26,407 nucleotides of DNA from JBOFSQ01 sp051651625 (GCA_051651625.1 JBOFSQ010000093.1:1-26407); one strand, 5' to 3'; positions 5,982 to 14,845 are shown, numbered from the stretch's first letter. Notes: a model not told the origin generated them from the letters alone. Numbers and translations: made by a program.

Positions 5982-7187
5982 ATGACAACCCGATTTGCAC
6001 AAACTCTCACCGCCATTGTTTTCGCCGCGACACTCGTCGGTTGCCCCGCACCGACACAGAAGGTAACGCCACCAGCAACAGAAACAGCCGTACCCGTTGT
6101 TGATTCTCTCACGATAGTTGACGTTGCAACTGTCGAACCCGCACCGACACCGGTCGTCGAACCGGTCGCGCCTGCCGAACCAGCACCGGCACCGGTCGTT
6201 GAACCGGTCGCGCCTGCCGAACCAGCACCGGCACCGGTCGTTGAACCGGTCGCGCCTGCCGAACCAGCACCGGCACCAGTCGTCGAACCGGTCGCGCCTG
6301 CCGAACCAGCACCGGCACCGGTCGTCGAACCGGTCGCGCCTGCCGAACCAGCACCGGCACCAGTCGTCGAACCGGTCGCGCCTGCCGAACCCGCACCAGC
6401 ACCGGTTGCTGAACCAGCCGCACCTGCCGAGTCTGCTGCGGCTGTTGTTACGATTACTGAAACATCCACGCCAACGCAAGCGATTGCTGGTTATCCACCG
6501 GTTGAAGACCTCGATGCAGCGATTACGTCTTACGTTGAACGAGTCGAAAAAGCTGCTGGTGAACTCGCCGCAACGCAAAACTTCGCTGCCGACAGTGAAG
6601 CGTTCGTTCGTGACGCCAGTGCGCTCGCACTGCTTGCTACGGGCGCGGCGAAGAATGCGGCTTCGCGTTATCAGAAGAGTGCCGCTCCGCTCGTGGCCGC
6701 TGCCGTGGCCGCGACAACCGCTGCCGACGCTGAAGCTGCTGCGGCTGCCGCCGCCGTTGTAAAAGCTGCTTCCACTGCCGAGGGTGATGTGGCCGCAATC
6801 GTCGAAGGTAAAGTCGTTTCACTCGCACCGGTGATGAAGGCGATACCGAACATTTCGTCCGCCGTCAACCGCGCCGCAGGTAGCGACAGTAAACTCAAGA
6901 AAGCCGGTGATCGCGTCGTCGAAGGGATCGCCGCGATGGCGGTCATCGTTTCAAACAGCCGACCGAACGTCGCCGAAACTGTCAAACCAGAAGCCGAGGT
7001 CGAGTGGTTCGCGGCGTGCGATGACTTCCGCGACAAGGCGATCAACGCTAACGCTGCGGCCCACGCATTCCTCAAAGAACAAGGCGACTTCGCCGCGTTC
7101 GAGACGGCGTTTACAGCAATGAACGAGAGTTGCAACGCCTGCCACCAAACGTTCCACCCGACCTCAACAACAACAAAGACCGAATAG
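5982..7187 (+). CDS. Lipoprotein cytochrome c'-like protein with Pro/Ala-rich spacer
   Basis: The 401-residue protein starts with a lipoprotein signal ending LVGC (C21), so it should be lipid-anchored outside the cytoplasmic membrane. Residues 52-149 are seven 14-residue repeats of EPAPAPVVEPVAPA, an extended spacer. The rest is Ala-rich and helical and ends in CNACHQTFHP (C384, C387, H388), a single haem c attachment motif at the extreme C-terminus, as in four-helix-bundle cytochromes c'. That family binds NO or other small ligands or carries electrons; which applies here is unknown. AGGAG about ten bases before the ATG supports the start. It follows the HhH-GPD gene by 65 bases on the same strand. 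Confidence 0.82.
   Translation: MTTRFAQTLTAIVFAATLVGCPAPTQKVTPPATETAVPVVDSLTIVDVATVEPAPTPVVEPVAPAEPAPAPVVEPVAPAEPAPAPVVEPVAPAEPAPAPVVEPVAPAEPAPAPVVEPVAPAEPAPAPVVEPVAPAEPAPAPVAEPAAPAESAAAVVTITETSTPTQAIAGYPPVEDLDAAITSYVERVEKAAGELAATQNFAADSEAFVRDASALALLATGAAKNAASRYQKSAAPLVAAAVAATTAADAEAAAAAAAVVKAASTAEGDVAAIVEGKVVSLAPVMKAIPNISSAVNRAAGSDSKLKKAGDRVVEGIAAMAVIVSNSRPNVAETVKPEAEVEWFAACDDFRDKAINANAAAHAFLKEQGDFAAFETAFTAMNESCNACHQTFHPTSTTTKTE
6135..6428 (+). repeat. Seven tandem 42-base repeats inside the lipoprotein gene
   Basis: The units encode EPAPAPVVEPVAPA. The five central copies are nearly identical at DNA level, differing at wobble bases such as GTT/GTC and CCG/CCA, while the outer copies are more diverged (PTP in the first, VAEPAAPA in the last). 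This suggests recent copy-number change. Confidence 0.92.
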
Positions 7188-7336
7188 GCTGTTGTCGCAA
7201 ACAACGATTGTAGCGGTTGCATCGCCGCCGCTGTGAGAAAAACAGACGTTGCGGTCAGATTGGCTGCAACGTCGCCGCATGCCGCAACCTATGATGACGA
7301 GTACGAACTTTTACTCTTCGTCTCTTAGGTATAGGT

Positions 7337-8011
7337 GTGAGCAAGAAGTTTTTCAGAAACCTTTTAACGGCGACAGACCCGTGGGGCGAGCGGCGGAGTG
7401 AGCGTGATTCGCTCATCGAGCTTGAGTCGCACCTGGCGATTGCGCGATACGGCGACTTTCTTCTCACCGACGCCGTTCGCCCCGCTTTGGGACTTCCCGT
7501 CGTACCGAGGGAAGGGTTCCGGCGCGACATCTACGCCGATGCAGAGCGTCAGTTTACGGTGCCGGTTCTGGTTTGTTCCGTTTCGGCGGAGCAGATTTTC
7601 GATGTCTTTCTCGACCTGCTCACGCCGCTCGGTGGTACTACCGACGTTGTTCTTGAAACAAGTCATCACTACACCCACGGCGAACACCGCGACTTCTTGC
7701 GGCGTGACATTGAGGTTCCAGTTCTCAAGAGCCTTCTGTGCGACTACGAAGATATGCTGTTACACGATGGGTGTGTCGGTATCGCGGTGATTCACACGAG
7801 CGATATGCTCGAAGTGCAGTGGGATGAACACAAAATTCTCACCGTCTACGGCCAGCGACTACAGCCATTTGAAGCGGTTCTCCGCCGTTACGGTATTCGG
7901 CTCTGCGGCTCGCTGCGAACCATCCCAGAGGCGGAACACATCCACTCGTCGCACGACCGATTCGCCGAAGACTTCCTCGCACTCAAGGCCTCGCTCGGTG
8001 TAGATGAGTGA
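7337..8011 (+). CDS. Uncharacterised conserved-looking protein
   Basis: The 224-residue soluble protein starts with GTG, preceded by a weak AGG. I do not recognise the family. There is no signal peptide or membrane segment. Notable segments are DPWGERRSERDSLIELESHL near the N-terminus, a His-rich ETSHHYTHGEHRDFLRRDIE around residue 118, a C-x-YEDMLLHDGCVGIAV segment, and a C-terminal RLCGSLRTIPEAEHIHSSHD. Codon use resembles the neighbouring genes and the frame is long and uninterrupted, so it is very probably real. It is the last gene on the + strand before the convergent junction with ftsH. Confidence 0.75.
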   Translation: MSKKFFRNLLTATDPWGERRSERDSLIELESHLAIARYGDFLLTDAVRPALGLPVVPREGFRRDIYADAERQFTVPVLVCSVSAEQIFDVFLDLLTPLGGTTDVVLETSHHYTHGEHRDFLRRDIEVPVLKSLLCDYEDMLLHDGCVGIAVIHTSDMLEVQWDEHKILTVYGQRLQPFEAVLRRYGIRLCGSLRTIPEAEHIHSSHDRFAEDFLALKASLGVDE

Positions 8012-8035
8012 GGTGGCGTTGAGCTTTGATTCAAT

Positions 8036-8178
8036 AGACCTGTTCGGAAACTTGCACTCGCACATCGGTTCGGCATAGCCGAACCCTCCATTTATCATAC
8101 GCCGTAGGCGTTTGGAGGGTTCGGCTATGCCGAACCAGAACTACCAAATCGCCCCAAATTGACGTTTCCGAACAAGTC
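8036..8178. mobile_element. MITE-like nested hairpin element, copy A
   Basis: The element has 15-base terminal inverted repeats, GACCTGTTCGGAAAC at 8036-8050 and GTTTCCGAACAAGTC at 8164-8178. Inside them is a perfect 24-base inverted repeat (8067-8090 and 8113-8136), each arm of which is itself a palindrome (GGTTCGGC-ATA-GCCGAACC). The right end shares its last base with the ftsH stop codon. It lies between convergent genes and could act as a two-way terminator. A second copy is at 17475-17583. Confidence 0.8.
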
Positions 8179-10106
8179 TAATCGTCAATCTCGGTTTTGT
8201 GCAGGTGTTTGAAGGGAGAGACGCCGAGGAGTTCGGTGAGACGTTCTTGGTCGAGTTCTTCTTCTTGTTCGAGCGCGGTTGTGAGTTGTTCGAGAAGTTC
8301 GCGGCGTGCGGTGAGAATTTCGCGTGCTGTCTCTTCGGCTTCTCGCAAGAAACGAACCGTCTCTTCATCGACCAGTTGCGCCGTCGCCTCCGAGAATGGA
8401 CGCGACTCCACAATTTCACGTCCGAGAAACGGATGCGTCTCCTCAACGCTGAACGACATCGGCCCGATTCGTTCACTCATTCCCCACGAAGCAACCATCC
8501 GCCGCGCCAGTTTCGTCGCTTGTTTGAGATCGTTCTCAACTCCAGTTGGGGACTCACCGAAGACGAGTCGTTCGGCAATGCGTCCGCCCATCGCCATCGC
8601 TAAATGTGCCTTGAGTTGCTGCTCACTCGCGCCGACTTGATCGCCATCAGGGAGCGTGTAAGTCGCTCCAAGCGAACGACCACGCGGTATGATCGTAACT
8701 TTGTGAACAGATGTACGCATCGGAACAAACCAGCCAACAATCGTGTGACCAGCTTCGTGACACGCAATTTTCCGTCGCTCTTCTTCAGAGACAACTTCCT
8801 CTCGCCGCAATCCCATCACAACTTTGTCGTATGCGTAATCGAAGTCGCAGTGTTCGACTTGTTCTTTTCCTTGTCGTGTTGCCCAAAGTGTCGCTTCGTT
8901 GACGAGGTTGCGAATGTCTGCACCGGTGAAACCAACCGTCCGCTTCGCAAGTTGTTTGAGATCAACCGACGGAGACAGCGGCACGCCTTGAATGTGAACT
9001 TGAAAAATTGCGAGGCGTCCTTTGAGTGTCGGACGGTCAACGGTGATGTGCCGGTCGAAACGGCCCGGACGCAGCAACGCTGGGTCGAGAACGTCGGGAC
9101 GATTTGTCGCCGCCATCACCATCACAGATTCACTCGGCGTGAAACCGTCCATCTCGCTCAAGATTTGGTTGAGCGTTTGTTCGCGTTCGTCGTGACTTGC
9201 GCCGATACCGGTGCCGCGATGTCGCCCGACGGCGTCGATCTCGTCAATGAAGAGGATCGACGGCGCAGCTTCCTTCGCAGTTTGAAACATGTCGCGGACG
9301 CGGCTCGCGCCGACACCAGCAAACATCTGGATGAACTCGCTCCCACTGATCGAAAAAAACGGTACACCCGCTTCGCCCGCGACGGCGCGTCCGAGCAGGG
9401 TTTTGCCTGTTCCGGGTGGACCGACAAGCAGCGTTCCTTTCGGGATGCGTGCCCCCATTTTCGTGTACTTCGCGGGGTCGCGGAGGTAATCGACGATTTC
9501 TTTGAGTTCGTTTTTTACGTTGTCGAGTCCGGCTACATCGCTGAAGGTCTGCGGTTTTCCTCCCGCAACATAACGCCGCGCGAGACTCCGCCCGAACCCC
9601 GGCAAACCGCCGAGCGGATTTTGAAGCCGTCGCATCAAAACAAAAAACGCAACCACAAAAACGATACCAAGCCCAATACTCACCAGCAGAAAGAGATTGC
9701 CGGTGCTGTCGGTTTGTGGAACCGCGCTGTACACGTCTGGAACGAGTTCGCGGAGCCGTGCATCGAGATTCGGATCGGCGAGTGCGGGTAACGGGAGTTC
9801 GCAGCGAAACAGAACCGGCTCGTCTTTCCCGCTACGCGACTTGACCGTCTCGGTCAGTTTTCCCGTCATCGCCGTCCCGTCGAGTTTGACCTCGCGCACT
9901 TCGTGATTTTCGAGTCGGCGAACGACCTCACTCCACGCAAAACGTTTGGTGGTTGGCGTCGGCGACGAAAACGCAAAGACGACCGCAAACAGACCGAGTG
10001 TGAAGAGTGTCGCGTAGAAGAGCGCGTTCGGATTCCGCCGCCGCTGCGGTGTCGCTGGCGGCGGCGGTACGTCGGATGGTGTTTCTGGCTGTGGGGATGA
10101 TGACAT
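8178..10106 (-). CDS. ftsH: ATP-dependent zinc metalloprotease FtsH
   Basis: The 642-residue protein is a membrane-bound AAA+ protease that degrades damaged or regulatory membrane and cytoplasmic proteins. A Pro-rich cytoplasmic N-terminus precedes membrane segment 1 (about 28-47), an extracytoplasmic domain, and membrane segment 2 (about 137-158). The AAA module shows Walker A GPPGTGKT (229-236), pore loop MFAGVG (261-266), Walker B ILFIDEID (284-291) and the second region of homology with ATNRPDVLDPALLRPGRFD. The peptidase has HEAGH (450-454) and D526 in TGVENDL as third zinc ligand. Length and domain order are normal. The pore reads FAG rather than the more common FVG. No strong ribosome binding site is seen. 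Confidence 0.97.
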   Translation of the reverse strand: MSSSPQPETPSDVPPPPATPQRRRNPNALFYATLFTLGLFAVVFAFSSPTPTTKRFAWSEVVRRLENHEVREVKLDGTAMTGKLTETVKSRSGKDEPVLFRCELPLPALADPNLDARLRELVPDVYSAVPQTDSTGNLFLLVSIGLGIVFVVAFFVLMRRLQNPLGGLPGFGRSLARRYVAGGKPQTFSDVAGLDNVKNELKEIVDYLRDPAKYTKMGARIPKGTLLVGPPGTGKTLLGRAVAGEAGVPFFSISGSEFIQMFAGVGASRVRDMFQTAKEAAPSILFIDEIDAVGRHRGTGIGASHDEREQTLNQILSEMDGFTPSESVMVMAATNRPDVLDPALLRPGRFDRHITVDRPTLKGRLAIFQVHIQGVPLSPSVDLKQLAKRTVGFTGADIRNLVNEATLWATRQGKEQVEHCDFDYAYDKVVMGLRREEVVSEEERRKIACHEAGHTIVGWFVPMRTSVHKVTIIPRGRSLGATYTLPDGDQVGASEQQLKAHLAMAMGGRIAERLVFGESPTGVENDLKQATKLARRMVASWGMSERIGPMSFSVEETHPFLGREIVESRPFSEATAQLVDEETVRFLREAEETAREILTARRELLEQLTTALEQEEELDQERLTELLGVSPFKHLHKTEIDD

Positions 10107-10159
10107 AGAGTTGCTTTTCGTACTGTTCGTTCACGGACTTTGCAGGCAGTTCTTTTTTT

Positions 10160-10263
10160 TCACACAAAGGCACGAAGGAGAGAACGCGGAACACGCGGAA
10201 TTCTGAACTTCCGCGTCTTTCCGTACTTCCGCATTAAAACGCTTCTTTGTGCCTTCGTGTGAG
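10160..10263. repeat. Inverted repeat of the TCACAC-AAGGCAC type
   Basis: The arms at about 10160-10180 and 10243-10263 (TCACACAAAGGCACGAAGGA and the reverse of TCACACGAAGGCACAAAGAA) bracket an inner GC-rich inverted repeat around CGCGGAA...TTCCGCG. The element occupies the gap between ftsH and the sugar isomerase gene. It resembles a small dispersed hairpin repeat; no second copy is seen in this window. Confidence 0.6.
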
Positions 10264-10271
10264 ACTCCTAC

Positions 10272-11303
10272 TCACATCGACACAAGTTCGCCAGCAAAGA
10301 ACTTGTCGAGAATCGCGGAGTGTTCGGCTGGGGTGTAGCCGCCGCTTTCGATTGTGACGTAGCCGCTGTAGCCGATCTCGTCAATCGTTTTTCGGACGCC
10401 GACCCAGTCGATAGTTCCTTCGCCGATTTTTGCCCAGTCGCCCGGGCCGCCGCCGAACTTCCCGCGCGGCTCGGTCACTTTGAAGTCTTTGATGTGCAGC
10501 TTGGCAATAGTCGGTCCGAGTACACGCAACCAATCTACGCAGCGGCGGTACTTCGTGTGGTTGCCAAGATCGAAATACGTTTTGACCCAAGGCGTAGCAA
10601 AGTAGTTAACGAGAGCCGCAAACAACTCCGGCGACGACCAAAGATTGTTCCAGACGTTTTCGATTGCGATGATCACGCCTTCACTCGCGGCAACGGGGAT
10701 CAGTTTTTCAACGGCACGGATTGTTCGTTCGGTGGCGAGGTTTTGTGCGGCGATGTATTCGGCGAACGGCGCGTTGTCACCGTCAACGACGCTGCTGACA
10801 ACGAGCGTTTTCGGATCGAATTTGATGTCGATGTCCCACGCTTCGGGAGTCTTTCCACCGGTTCGGCACGGGACGAGGAGAATGTCGTCGGCCCCAAGAG
10901 CCGACGCGGCGCGGATTGCGGTGATTGTTTCGTTGAGCGTTTTTTCGGCGACGCTGGTGTCGTTATGATTGAACTCCGCCCAACCTCGCATAACAGAGTG
11001 GACGCGGACACCGTGTTTCTCCGCAATAATACGCGCGGCGTACCCAGCTTCGGGCGTGATGTTCCAGCCACTCACCTCCATACCACTGTAACCGTTTTGC
11101 GAGAGCGTCTCGCAGAACCCATCGGTAACAGTATCAGTGATGAGAGCTTTTACGAGCTGCGTCTTCCACGGTGAAGGTGTACTCGTTTCGGCTGCGAACG
11201 ACATCGTCGTCCGACCACCAGCCAAAACCGACGCCGCAGTCACCGCTGCGGACGACGCAAGAAAACCACGACGCGAGACAACAGAAGAATCGATGAGAGT
11301 CAT
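10272..11303 (-). CDS. Tat-exported sugar phosphate isomerase/epimerase-like TIM-barrel protein
   Basis: The 343-residue protein begins with a twin-arginine signal (SRRGFLASSAAV, R11-R12) and a hydrophobic stretch to about residue 37, so it is probably exported folded. The rest matches the xylose isomerase-like/AP endonuclease 2 fold. The putative metal-site strands are IAIENVWNN, TYFDLGNH, KLHIKDF and VTIESGG. Such proteins are abundant in planctomycetes; the substrate is unknown. The start at 11303 is chosen because AAAGGA lies nine bases upstream; a longer frame to 11375 would mask the signal peptide. The gene follows trpA after 136 bases and probably has its own promoter. Confidence 0.85.
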   Translation of the reverse strand: MTLIDSSVVSRRGFLASSAAVTAASVLAGGRTTMSFAAETSTPSPWKTQLVKALITDTVTDGFCETLSQNGYSGMEVSGWNITPEAGYAARIIAEKHGVRVHSVMRGWAEFNHNDTSVAEKTLNETITAIRAASALGADDILLVPCRTGGKTPEAWDIDIKFDPKTLVVSSVVDGDNAPFAEYIAAQNLATERTIRAVEKLIPVAASEGVIIAIENVWNNLWSSPELFAALVNYFATPWVKTYFDLGNHTKYRRCVDWLRVLGPTIAKLHIKDFKVTEPRGKFGGGPGDWAKIGEGTIDWVGVRKTIDEIGYSGYVTIESGGYTPAEHSAILDKFFAGELVSM

Positions 11304-11328
11304 TGGGAGTTCCTTTCGACAAAAAGTG

Positions 11329-11358
11329 ATTTTACCAAACACATCCACATGTCGCCAA
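11329..11358 (-). promoter_or_regulatory. Candidate promoter of the sugar isomerase-like gene
   Basis: On the minus strand, TTGGCG (11353-11358) and TAAAAT (11329-11334) are separated by 18 bases, 25 bases upstream of the ATG. The match is fair and the location in the trpA-isomerase gap is appropriate. Confidence 0.4.
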
Positions 11359-11439
11359 GTATAGCCAGCGATCACTTCACGTCAAGACGCCGATAGGCGT
11401 TGACCGCATGCAACACAAAGAGATTTGGCCAGCGGACAC

Positions 11440-12255
11440 TCACCCATTTTTGCAACTTTCTGGTATAGTATGCTTGCGCATCGTGCGTACAAACTCGGCG
11501 ACACTCGCTGGGGCATTGTGCGTGTCGTCTTCGATAAGCGACTGGATCGCGCTACCAATGACAACGCCGTCAGCAATTCGGGCAATTCTTTGCGCATCAT
11601 CCGCGCGGCTGATACCGAAACCGACACACAGCGGCACACTCGTTTTGGCTTGCCGCATTTCTTCTCGCAGTATGTCAATTCTTTGCTCTAGCGCATTCCA
11701 GTCAATCACGCTGCTGTTACCCGTTACGCCGGGGCGCGAGATAACGTAGACAAAACCGGTCGCTTGTTGCACAATTTCTTTGCGACGCGCAGCGTCCGTG
11801 TTTGGCGTGATAAGATGAATGAACGCGAACGATTTTGGTCTGGTGAGTTGGTGTGGAATGTCAACGACAAGTGTACCGTCAACGCCTGCCGCCATCGCTT
11901 CCGTCACGAAACGTTCAACACCGAAGTCAACAATCGGACTGTAGTAACTCAAGAGAATGATCGGCAAGTCGTGGCGTTCTCGCAGTCGCCGCGCCAGCGT
12001 GAGACTGTGTGCGAGCGTCATTCCTGAACGCAACGCCCGCGCCATTGCCCGCTGAATCACTGGTCCGTCCGACGTTGGATCGGAGCACGGAACCCCCAAC
12101 TCCAGCACGTCCAAACCGGCACGGCAGGCGGCGTCAATAATCTCAAAAGAGCGTTCCGCATCGGGATCGCCCGCAGTGATATAACCGATCAGTGCCGCGC
12201 GATTTTCGCACTGTGCGTTGTCAAAAACTTGTGCGAGTCGATCTGTTTTTTTCAT
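11440..12255 (-). CDS. trpA: Tryptophan synthase alpha subunit
   Basis: The 271-residue TIM-barrel protein cleaves indole-3-glycerol phosphate to indole and glyceraldehyde 3-phosphate. Catalytic residues are present as E52 in LELGVPCSDP and D63 in TSDGP, and the phosphate-binding loops VGFGIS and GVVIGSAI are clear. Its ATG overlaps the trpF stop codon (ATGA). It is the last gene of the operon. The beta-subunit gene that normally precedes it is absent, so the partner must be encoded elsewhere. Confidence 0.97.
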   Translation of the reverse strand: MKKTDRLAQVFDNAQCENRAALIGYITAGDPDAERSFEIIDAACRAGLDVLELGVPCSDPTSDGPVIQRAMARALRSGMTLAHSLTLARRLRERHDLPIILLSYYSPIVDFGVERFVTEAMAAGVDGTLVVDIPHQLTRPKSFAFIHLITPNTDAARRKEIVQQATGFVYVISRPGVTGNSSVIDWNALEQRIDILREEMRQAKTSVPLCVGFGISRADDAQRIARIADGVVIGSAIQSLIEDDTHNAPASVAEFVRTMRKHTIPESCKNG

Positions 12256-12926
12256 TGCTGACTTCTCACAAAATTAACAAACTGCTCAATCTTGGCGTGG
12301 TCTTTGATTCCGGGTTGCGACTCGACACCACTCGACACATCAATCCCCCATGGTTGTGCGGCGCGAATAACGTCGGCGATATTTTCGGGCGTGATACCGC
12401 CAGCGATGAGCGTACTATGTCGCGTGCAAAACGCCGCCGCATCCGACCAACGCCACGCGGTGCCGTTCCCGCCGGGAAGATTTCCGTGCGCGAGTTCTAG
12501 CAGATAATGCGGCAGATTCTCATCGTGCGTTGACACCAATAATGGCGAATCAATCAAACGCTGAATCTCGTTCACATCGCGCACCACGCGAATAAGATGC
12601 ACGCCGCGGTCGGAGAGATTGTGCGCGAGATATTCTGTCTCGTTTTCTGGTCGCGTCGCGTGAAGTTGCACCGCGTCAATGCGTCCCGACGCGGCATCAA
12701 GAATCTTGAGCAGCGGCTCCGGCGCGATGTCAACTATCACGAGTACCGTACGCAGTTCGTGTGTCTCACGAAAACGTTGAACGGCGTCAAGAATCGTGAG
12801 TATTTCGGGCGTTTCGATGTGGCGCGGGCTTGGCGGATAATGCACCAGTCCAATAAAATCAACACCAAGTTCGCCGCATAGTGCTGCGTCGCGCGGCTGT
12901 GTCAAACCACAGATTTTGATTCTCAT
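12252..12926 (-). CDS. trpF: Phosphoribosylanthranilate isomerase
   Basis: The 224-residue protein catalyses the Amadori rearrangement of phosphoribosylanthranilate. KICGLT carries the catalytic C6, GLVHYPPSPRH is the substrate-loop signature, and GGITPENI with IDVSSGVE forms the C-terminal phosphate site. The general-acid Asp normally found in a LLD-S/A motif before GGTG appears to be Glu (E144 in YLLELA), followed by PGGNGTAW rather than GGTG. The start at 12926 overlaps the trpC stop (ATGA); an upstream in-frame extension is antisense-like and rejected. The downstream overlap is directly with trpA. Confidence 0.95.
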   Translation of the reverse strand: MRIKICGLTQPRDAALCGELGVDFIGLVHYPPSPRHIETPEILTILDAVQRFRETHELRTVLVIVDIAPEPLLKILDAASGRIDAVQLHATRPENETEYLAHNLSDRGVHLIRVVRDVNEIQRLIDSPLLVSTHDENLPHYLLELAHGNLPGGNGTAWRWSDAAAFCTRHSTLIAGGITPENIADVIRAAQPWGIDVSSGVESQPGIKDHAKIEQFVNFVRSQQ

Positions 12927-13732
12927 GTTCCGTATACCATTTCGCGGAGTGTGACAACGGGGTTTGACGACACCGAGAGCGTTTCGCCGACCAAGAATGT
13001 TCGCACGCCAGCAGTAATGAGTTGCTCGATGTCGCCGCGACTCCGCATCCCGCTGGCGGCGACGACCAGTTGCTCGGCGTGAAACTGCGACGCCCACCGC
13101 GCGGTGTTTTGCGTGTCGATTCCCATCGTGGCGAGGTTGCGATTGTTGATCCCGATGAGCGGAAAACGGAGCGGTGCGATTTTTTGAATGTCGGCCTCGT
13201 CAAAGACTTCAACGAGAACATCAAGCCGTAATTCCGTTGCCAAACTGTGTAAATCGGAGAGTTGCGAATAGTCCAAACAACGTGCGATGAGCAAAATCGC
13301 GTCGGTATGTAGTGCAGCTTCGTAAACCTGATATTCGGTGACGATAAAATCTTTTTGCAACACCGGAAGTGTACAAGCACTTCTTGCGGCAACGAGATCG
13401 TCGAGCGCACCAAAAAAGAAGTGCGGCTCGGTCAACACCGAAAGACAAGCCGCACCGCCAAGTTCGTAACTGCGTGCGGCGGCGACGGGATCGAGCATTG
13501 GTGCAAACAAACCGCGTGCGGGACTGCCGCGTTTGATCTCGGCAATAATTGCCGCTACGCCTGATTCTGCGGCACGTTCACGCAGCGCACCGTCAAACGA
13601 ACGAAAATCGTCGCGTGCATTCCGGTCGCGCCAACGCGACTTCAACTCTGATACCGAAACCGCATATGCCGCGCTGCTTTCGATGTCACGCACCCGTGAC
13701 GCTACAATTTGCGAGAGAATATCGTTTGCCAT
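12923..13732 (-). CDS. trpC: Indole-3-glycerol phosphate synthase
   Basis: The 269-residue TIM-barrel enzyme closes the indole ring. All expected catalytic residues can be placed: E65 and K67 in AEIKRGSP, K127 in LQKDFI, E175 in LVEVFDE, N196/N197 in GINNRN and S228 in AASGM. GGAG lies eight bases before the ATG and trpD ends 13 bases upstream. It is a separate protein, not fused to TrpF as in enterobacteria. Confidence 0.97.
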   Translation of the reverse strand: MANDILSQIVASRVRDIESSAAYAVSVSELKSRWRDRNARDDFRSFDGALRERAAESGVAAIIAEIKRGSPARGLFAPMLDPVAAARSYELGGAACLSVLTEPHFFFGALDDLVAARSACTLPVLQKDFIVTEYQVYEAALHTDAILLIARCLDYSQLSDLHSLATELRLDVLVEVFDEADIQKIAPLRFPLIGINNRNLATMGIDTQNTARWASQFHAEQLVVAASGMRSRGDIEQLITAGVRTFLVGETLSVSSNPVVTLREMVYGT

Positions 13733-13745
13733 AAAAAATACTCCA

Positions 13746-14831
13746 TCATGAAACTCTTGTCAACTCTTGCGAACGATGAATGAGTTGCTGCAACTTTTCG
13801 TTTGCGGCTCCTGAATCAATCGACTCGGCTGCGAGTGTGATTCCAGAATCTATTGACGTTACTTTACCAGCGCACAAAATGGCAGCAGCAGTGTTGAGCA
13901 GGACGATGTTTCGCTGCGCTCCGCGAATTGTTCCCGCCAAAATGCCGCAGAGAGTTTTTGCGTTTTCCTTTGCATCTCCGCCACAAAACTCGGCGGGGGA
14001 CGCCAGTTCACCGTCAAATGACAGTTCGGGGAAAAAATCGTAAGTTCGCAAACTGCCGTCGTGCAGTTCGGTGACGCGGCTGCGCGTGGTGAGCGTGAGT
14101 TCGTCCATGCCGTCGTAGCCATGAACAACCATCGCGCGGCGACAGCCGAGTTCGCGTAGTGCCGCCGCCAACATTTCTGTAAGCTGCGGTGCGTAAACGC
14201 CGAGTACCATGCAACTCGCACCAGCGGGGTTAGTGAGCGGACCAAGCAGATTGAAAATTGTGCGGATGCCGAGCCGCTTGCGAACGGGGGCAACTTGCCG
14301 CATTGCTGGGTGAAAACGTTGGGCGAATAGAAATCCAATCCCGATTTCGGCGATCAGTTCCTCCACTGCTTCGGGTGGCACGTTTAGCGAGACGCCGCAA
14401 CACTCCAGCACGTCGGCACTCCCGCAGCGGCTCGACACCGCACGGTTTCCGTGCTTTGCAACGACAAGCCCCGCACCCGCCGCAACCAGTGCAGAGGTGG
14501 TCGAAATGTTGAACGAGTGGAGCACGTCACCGCCGGTGCCGACTATGTCAACGAGCGGAGAACCGAGCACCTGAATACGCTCGGCGTGGTGGCGCAAACC
14601 ACGCGCCGCACCAACCAACTCTTGCACCGTCTCACCCTTTGCCGCAAGAGCAATCAAAAACGCTGCCAGCAGTATACTAGCCTCATCGTCGAGCGAGTCA
14701 CCCGCAAACGGCATAACGCGAAATAGGTGCTCTACTTCGGTGTCAGTGAGATTTTCACGCCGCAGAAGTCGCACCGTCAGTAGACGCAATTCGCGGCAAA
14801 GTTCAGCAAGCGGTATTTGTGTTGTGTTCAT
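13746..14831 (-). CDS. trpD: Anthranilate phosphoribosyltransferase
   Basis: The 361-residue protein joins anthranilate to PRPP. Signature segments are DIVGTGGD (98-102 for GTGGD), SFNISTTSA, KHGNRAVSS (126 onward), GSADVLE and NLLGPLTNPA. The ATG at 14831 is preferred: an in-frame extension to 14882 would come from a dispersed repeat and has no family counterpart. No strong ribosome binding site is left, probably because the repeat at 14846-14960 was inserted just upstream, which also opened the only sizeable gap (89 bases) in the operon. Confidence 0.95.
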   Translation of the reverse strand: MNTTQIPLAELCRELRLLTVRLLRRENLTDTEVEHLFRVMPFAGDSLDDEASILLAAFLIALAAKGETVQELVGAARGLRHHAERIQVLGSPLVDIVGTGGDVLHSFNISTTSALVAAGAGLVVAKHGNRAVSSRCGSADVLECCGVSLNVPPEAVEELIAEIGIGFLFAQRFHPAMRQVAPVRKRLGIRTIFNLLGPLTNPAGASCMVLGVYAPQLTEMLAAALRELGCRRAMVVHGYDGMDELTLTTRSRVTELHDGSLRTYDFFPELSFDGELASPAEFCGGDAKENAKTLCGILAGTIRGAQRNIVLLNTAAAILCAGKVTSIDSGITLAAESIDSGAANEKLQQLIHRSQELTRVS

Positions 14832-14845
14832 TTTCACGGTTCCAT

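Noticed and set aside
5530..6428. Tandem repeats considered as a CRISPR array
   Set aside because: The units are contiguous, in frame and translated as low-complexity protein, with no unique spacers or cas genes nearby.
5885..6578. Repetitive minus-strand frames over the lipoprotein gene
   Set aside because: They only mirror the 42-base coding repeats; the plus strand has the lipobox and haem motif.
8604..9791. 395-codon plus-strand frame inside ftsH
   Set aside because: It is a shadow of the conserved ftsH coding strand; the product has no recognisable motif.
10320..11174. 284-codon plus-strand frame inside the sugar isomerase gene
   Set aside because: It is antisense to a gene with a clear Tat signal and TIM-barrel motifs.
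11381..11404. Hairpin GTCAA/TTGAC with inner CGCC/GGCG after trpA as operon terminator
   Set aside because: It has no U-run on the minus strand and contains a bulge, so it is too weak to call.
12252..12255. Search for a trpB remnant between trpF and trpA
   Set aside because: The two genes overlap by four bases, leaving no room for any remnant.
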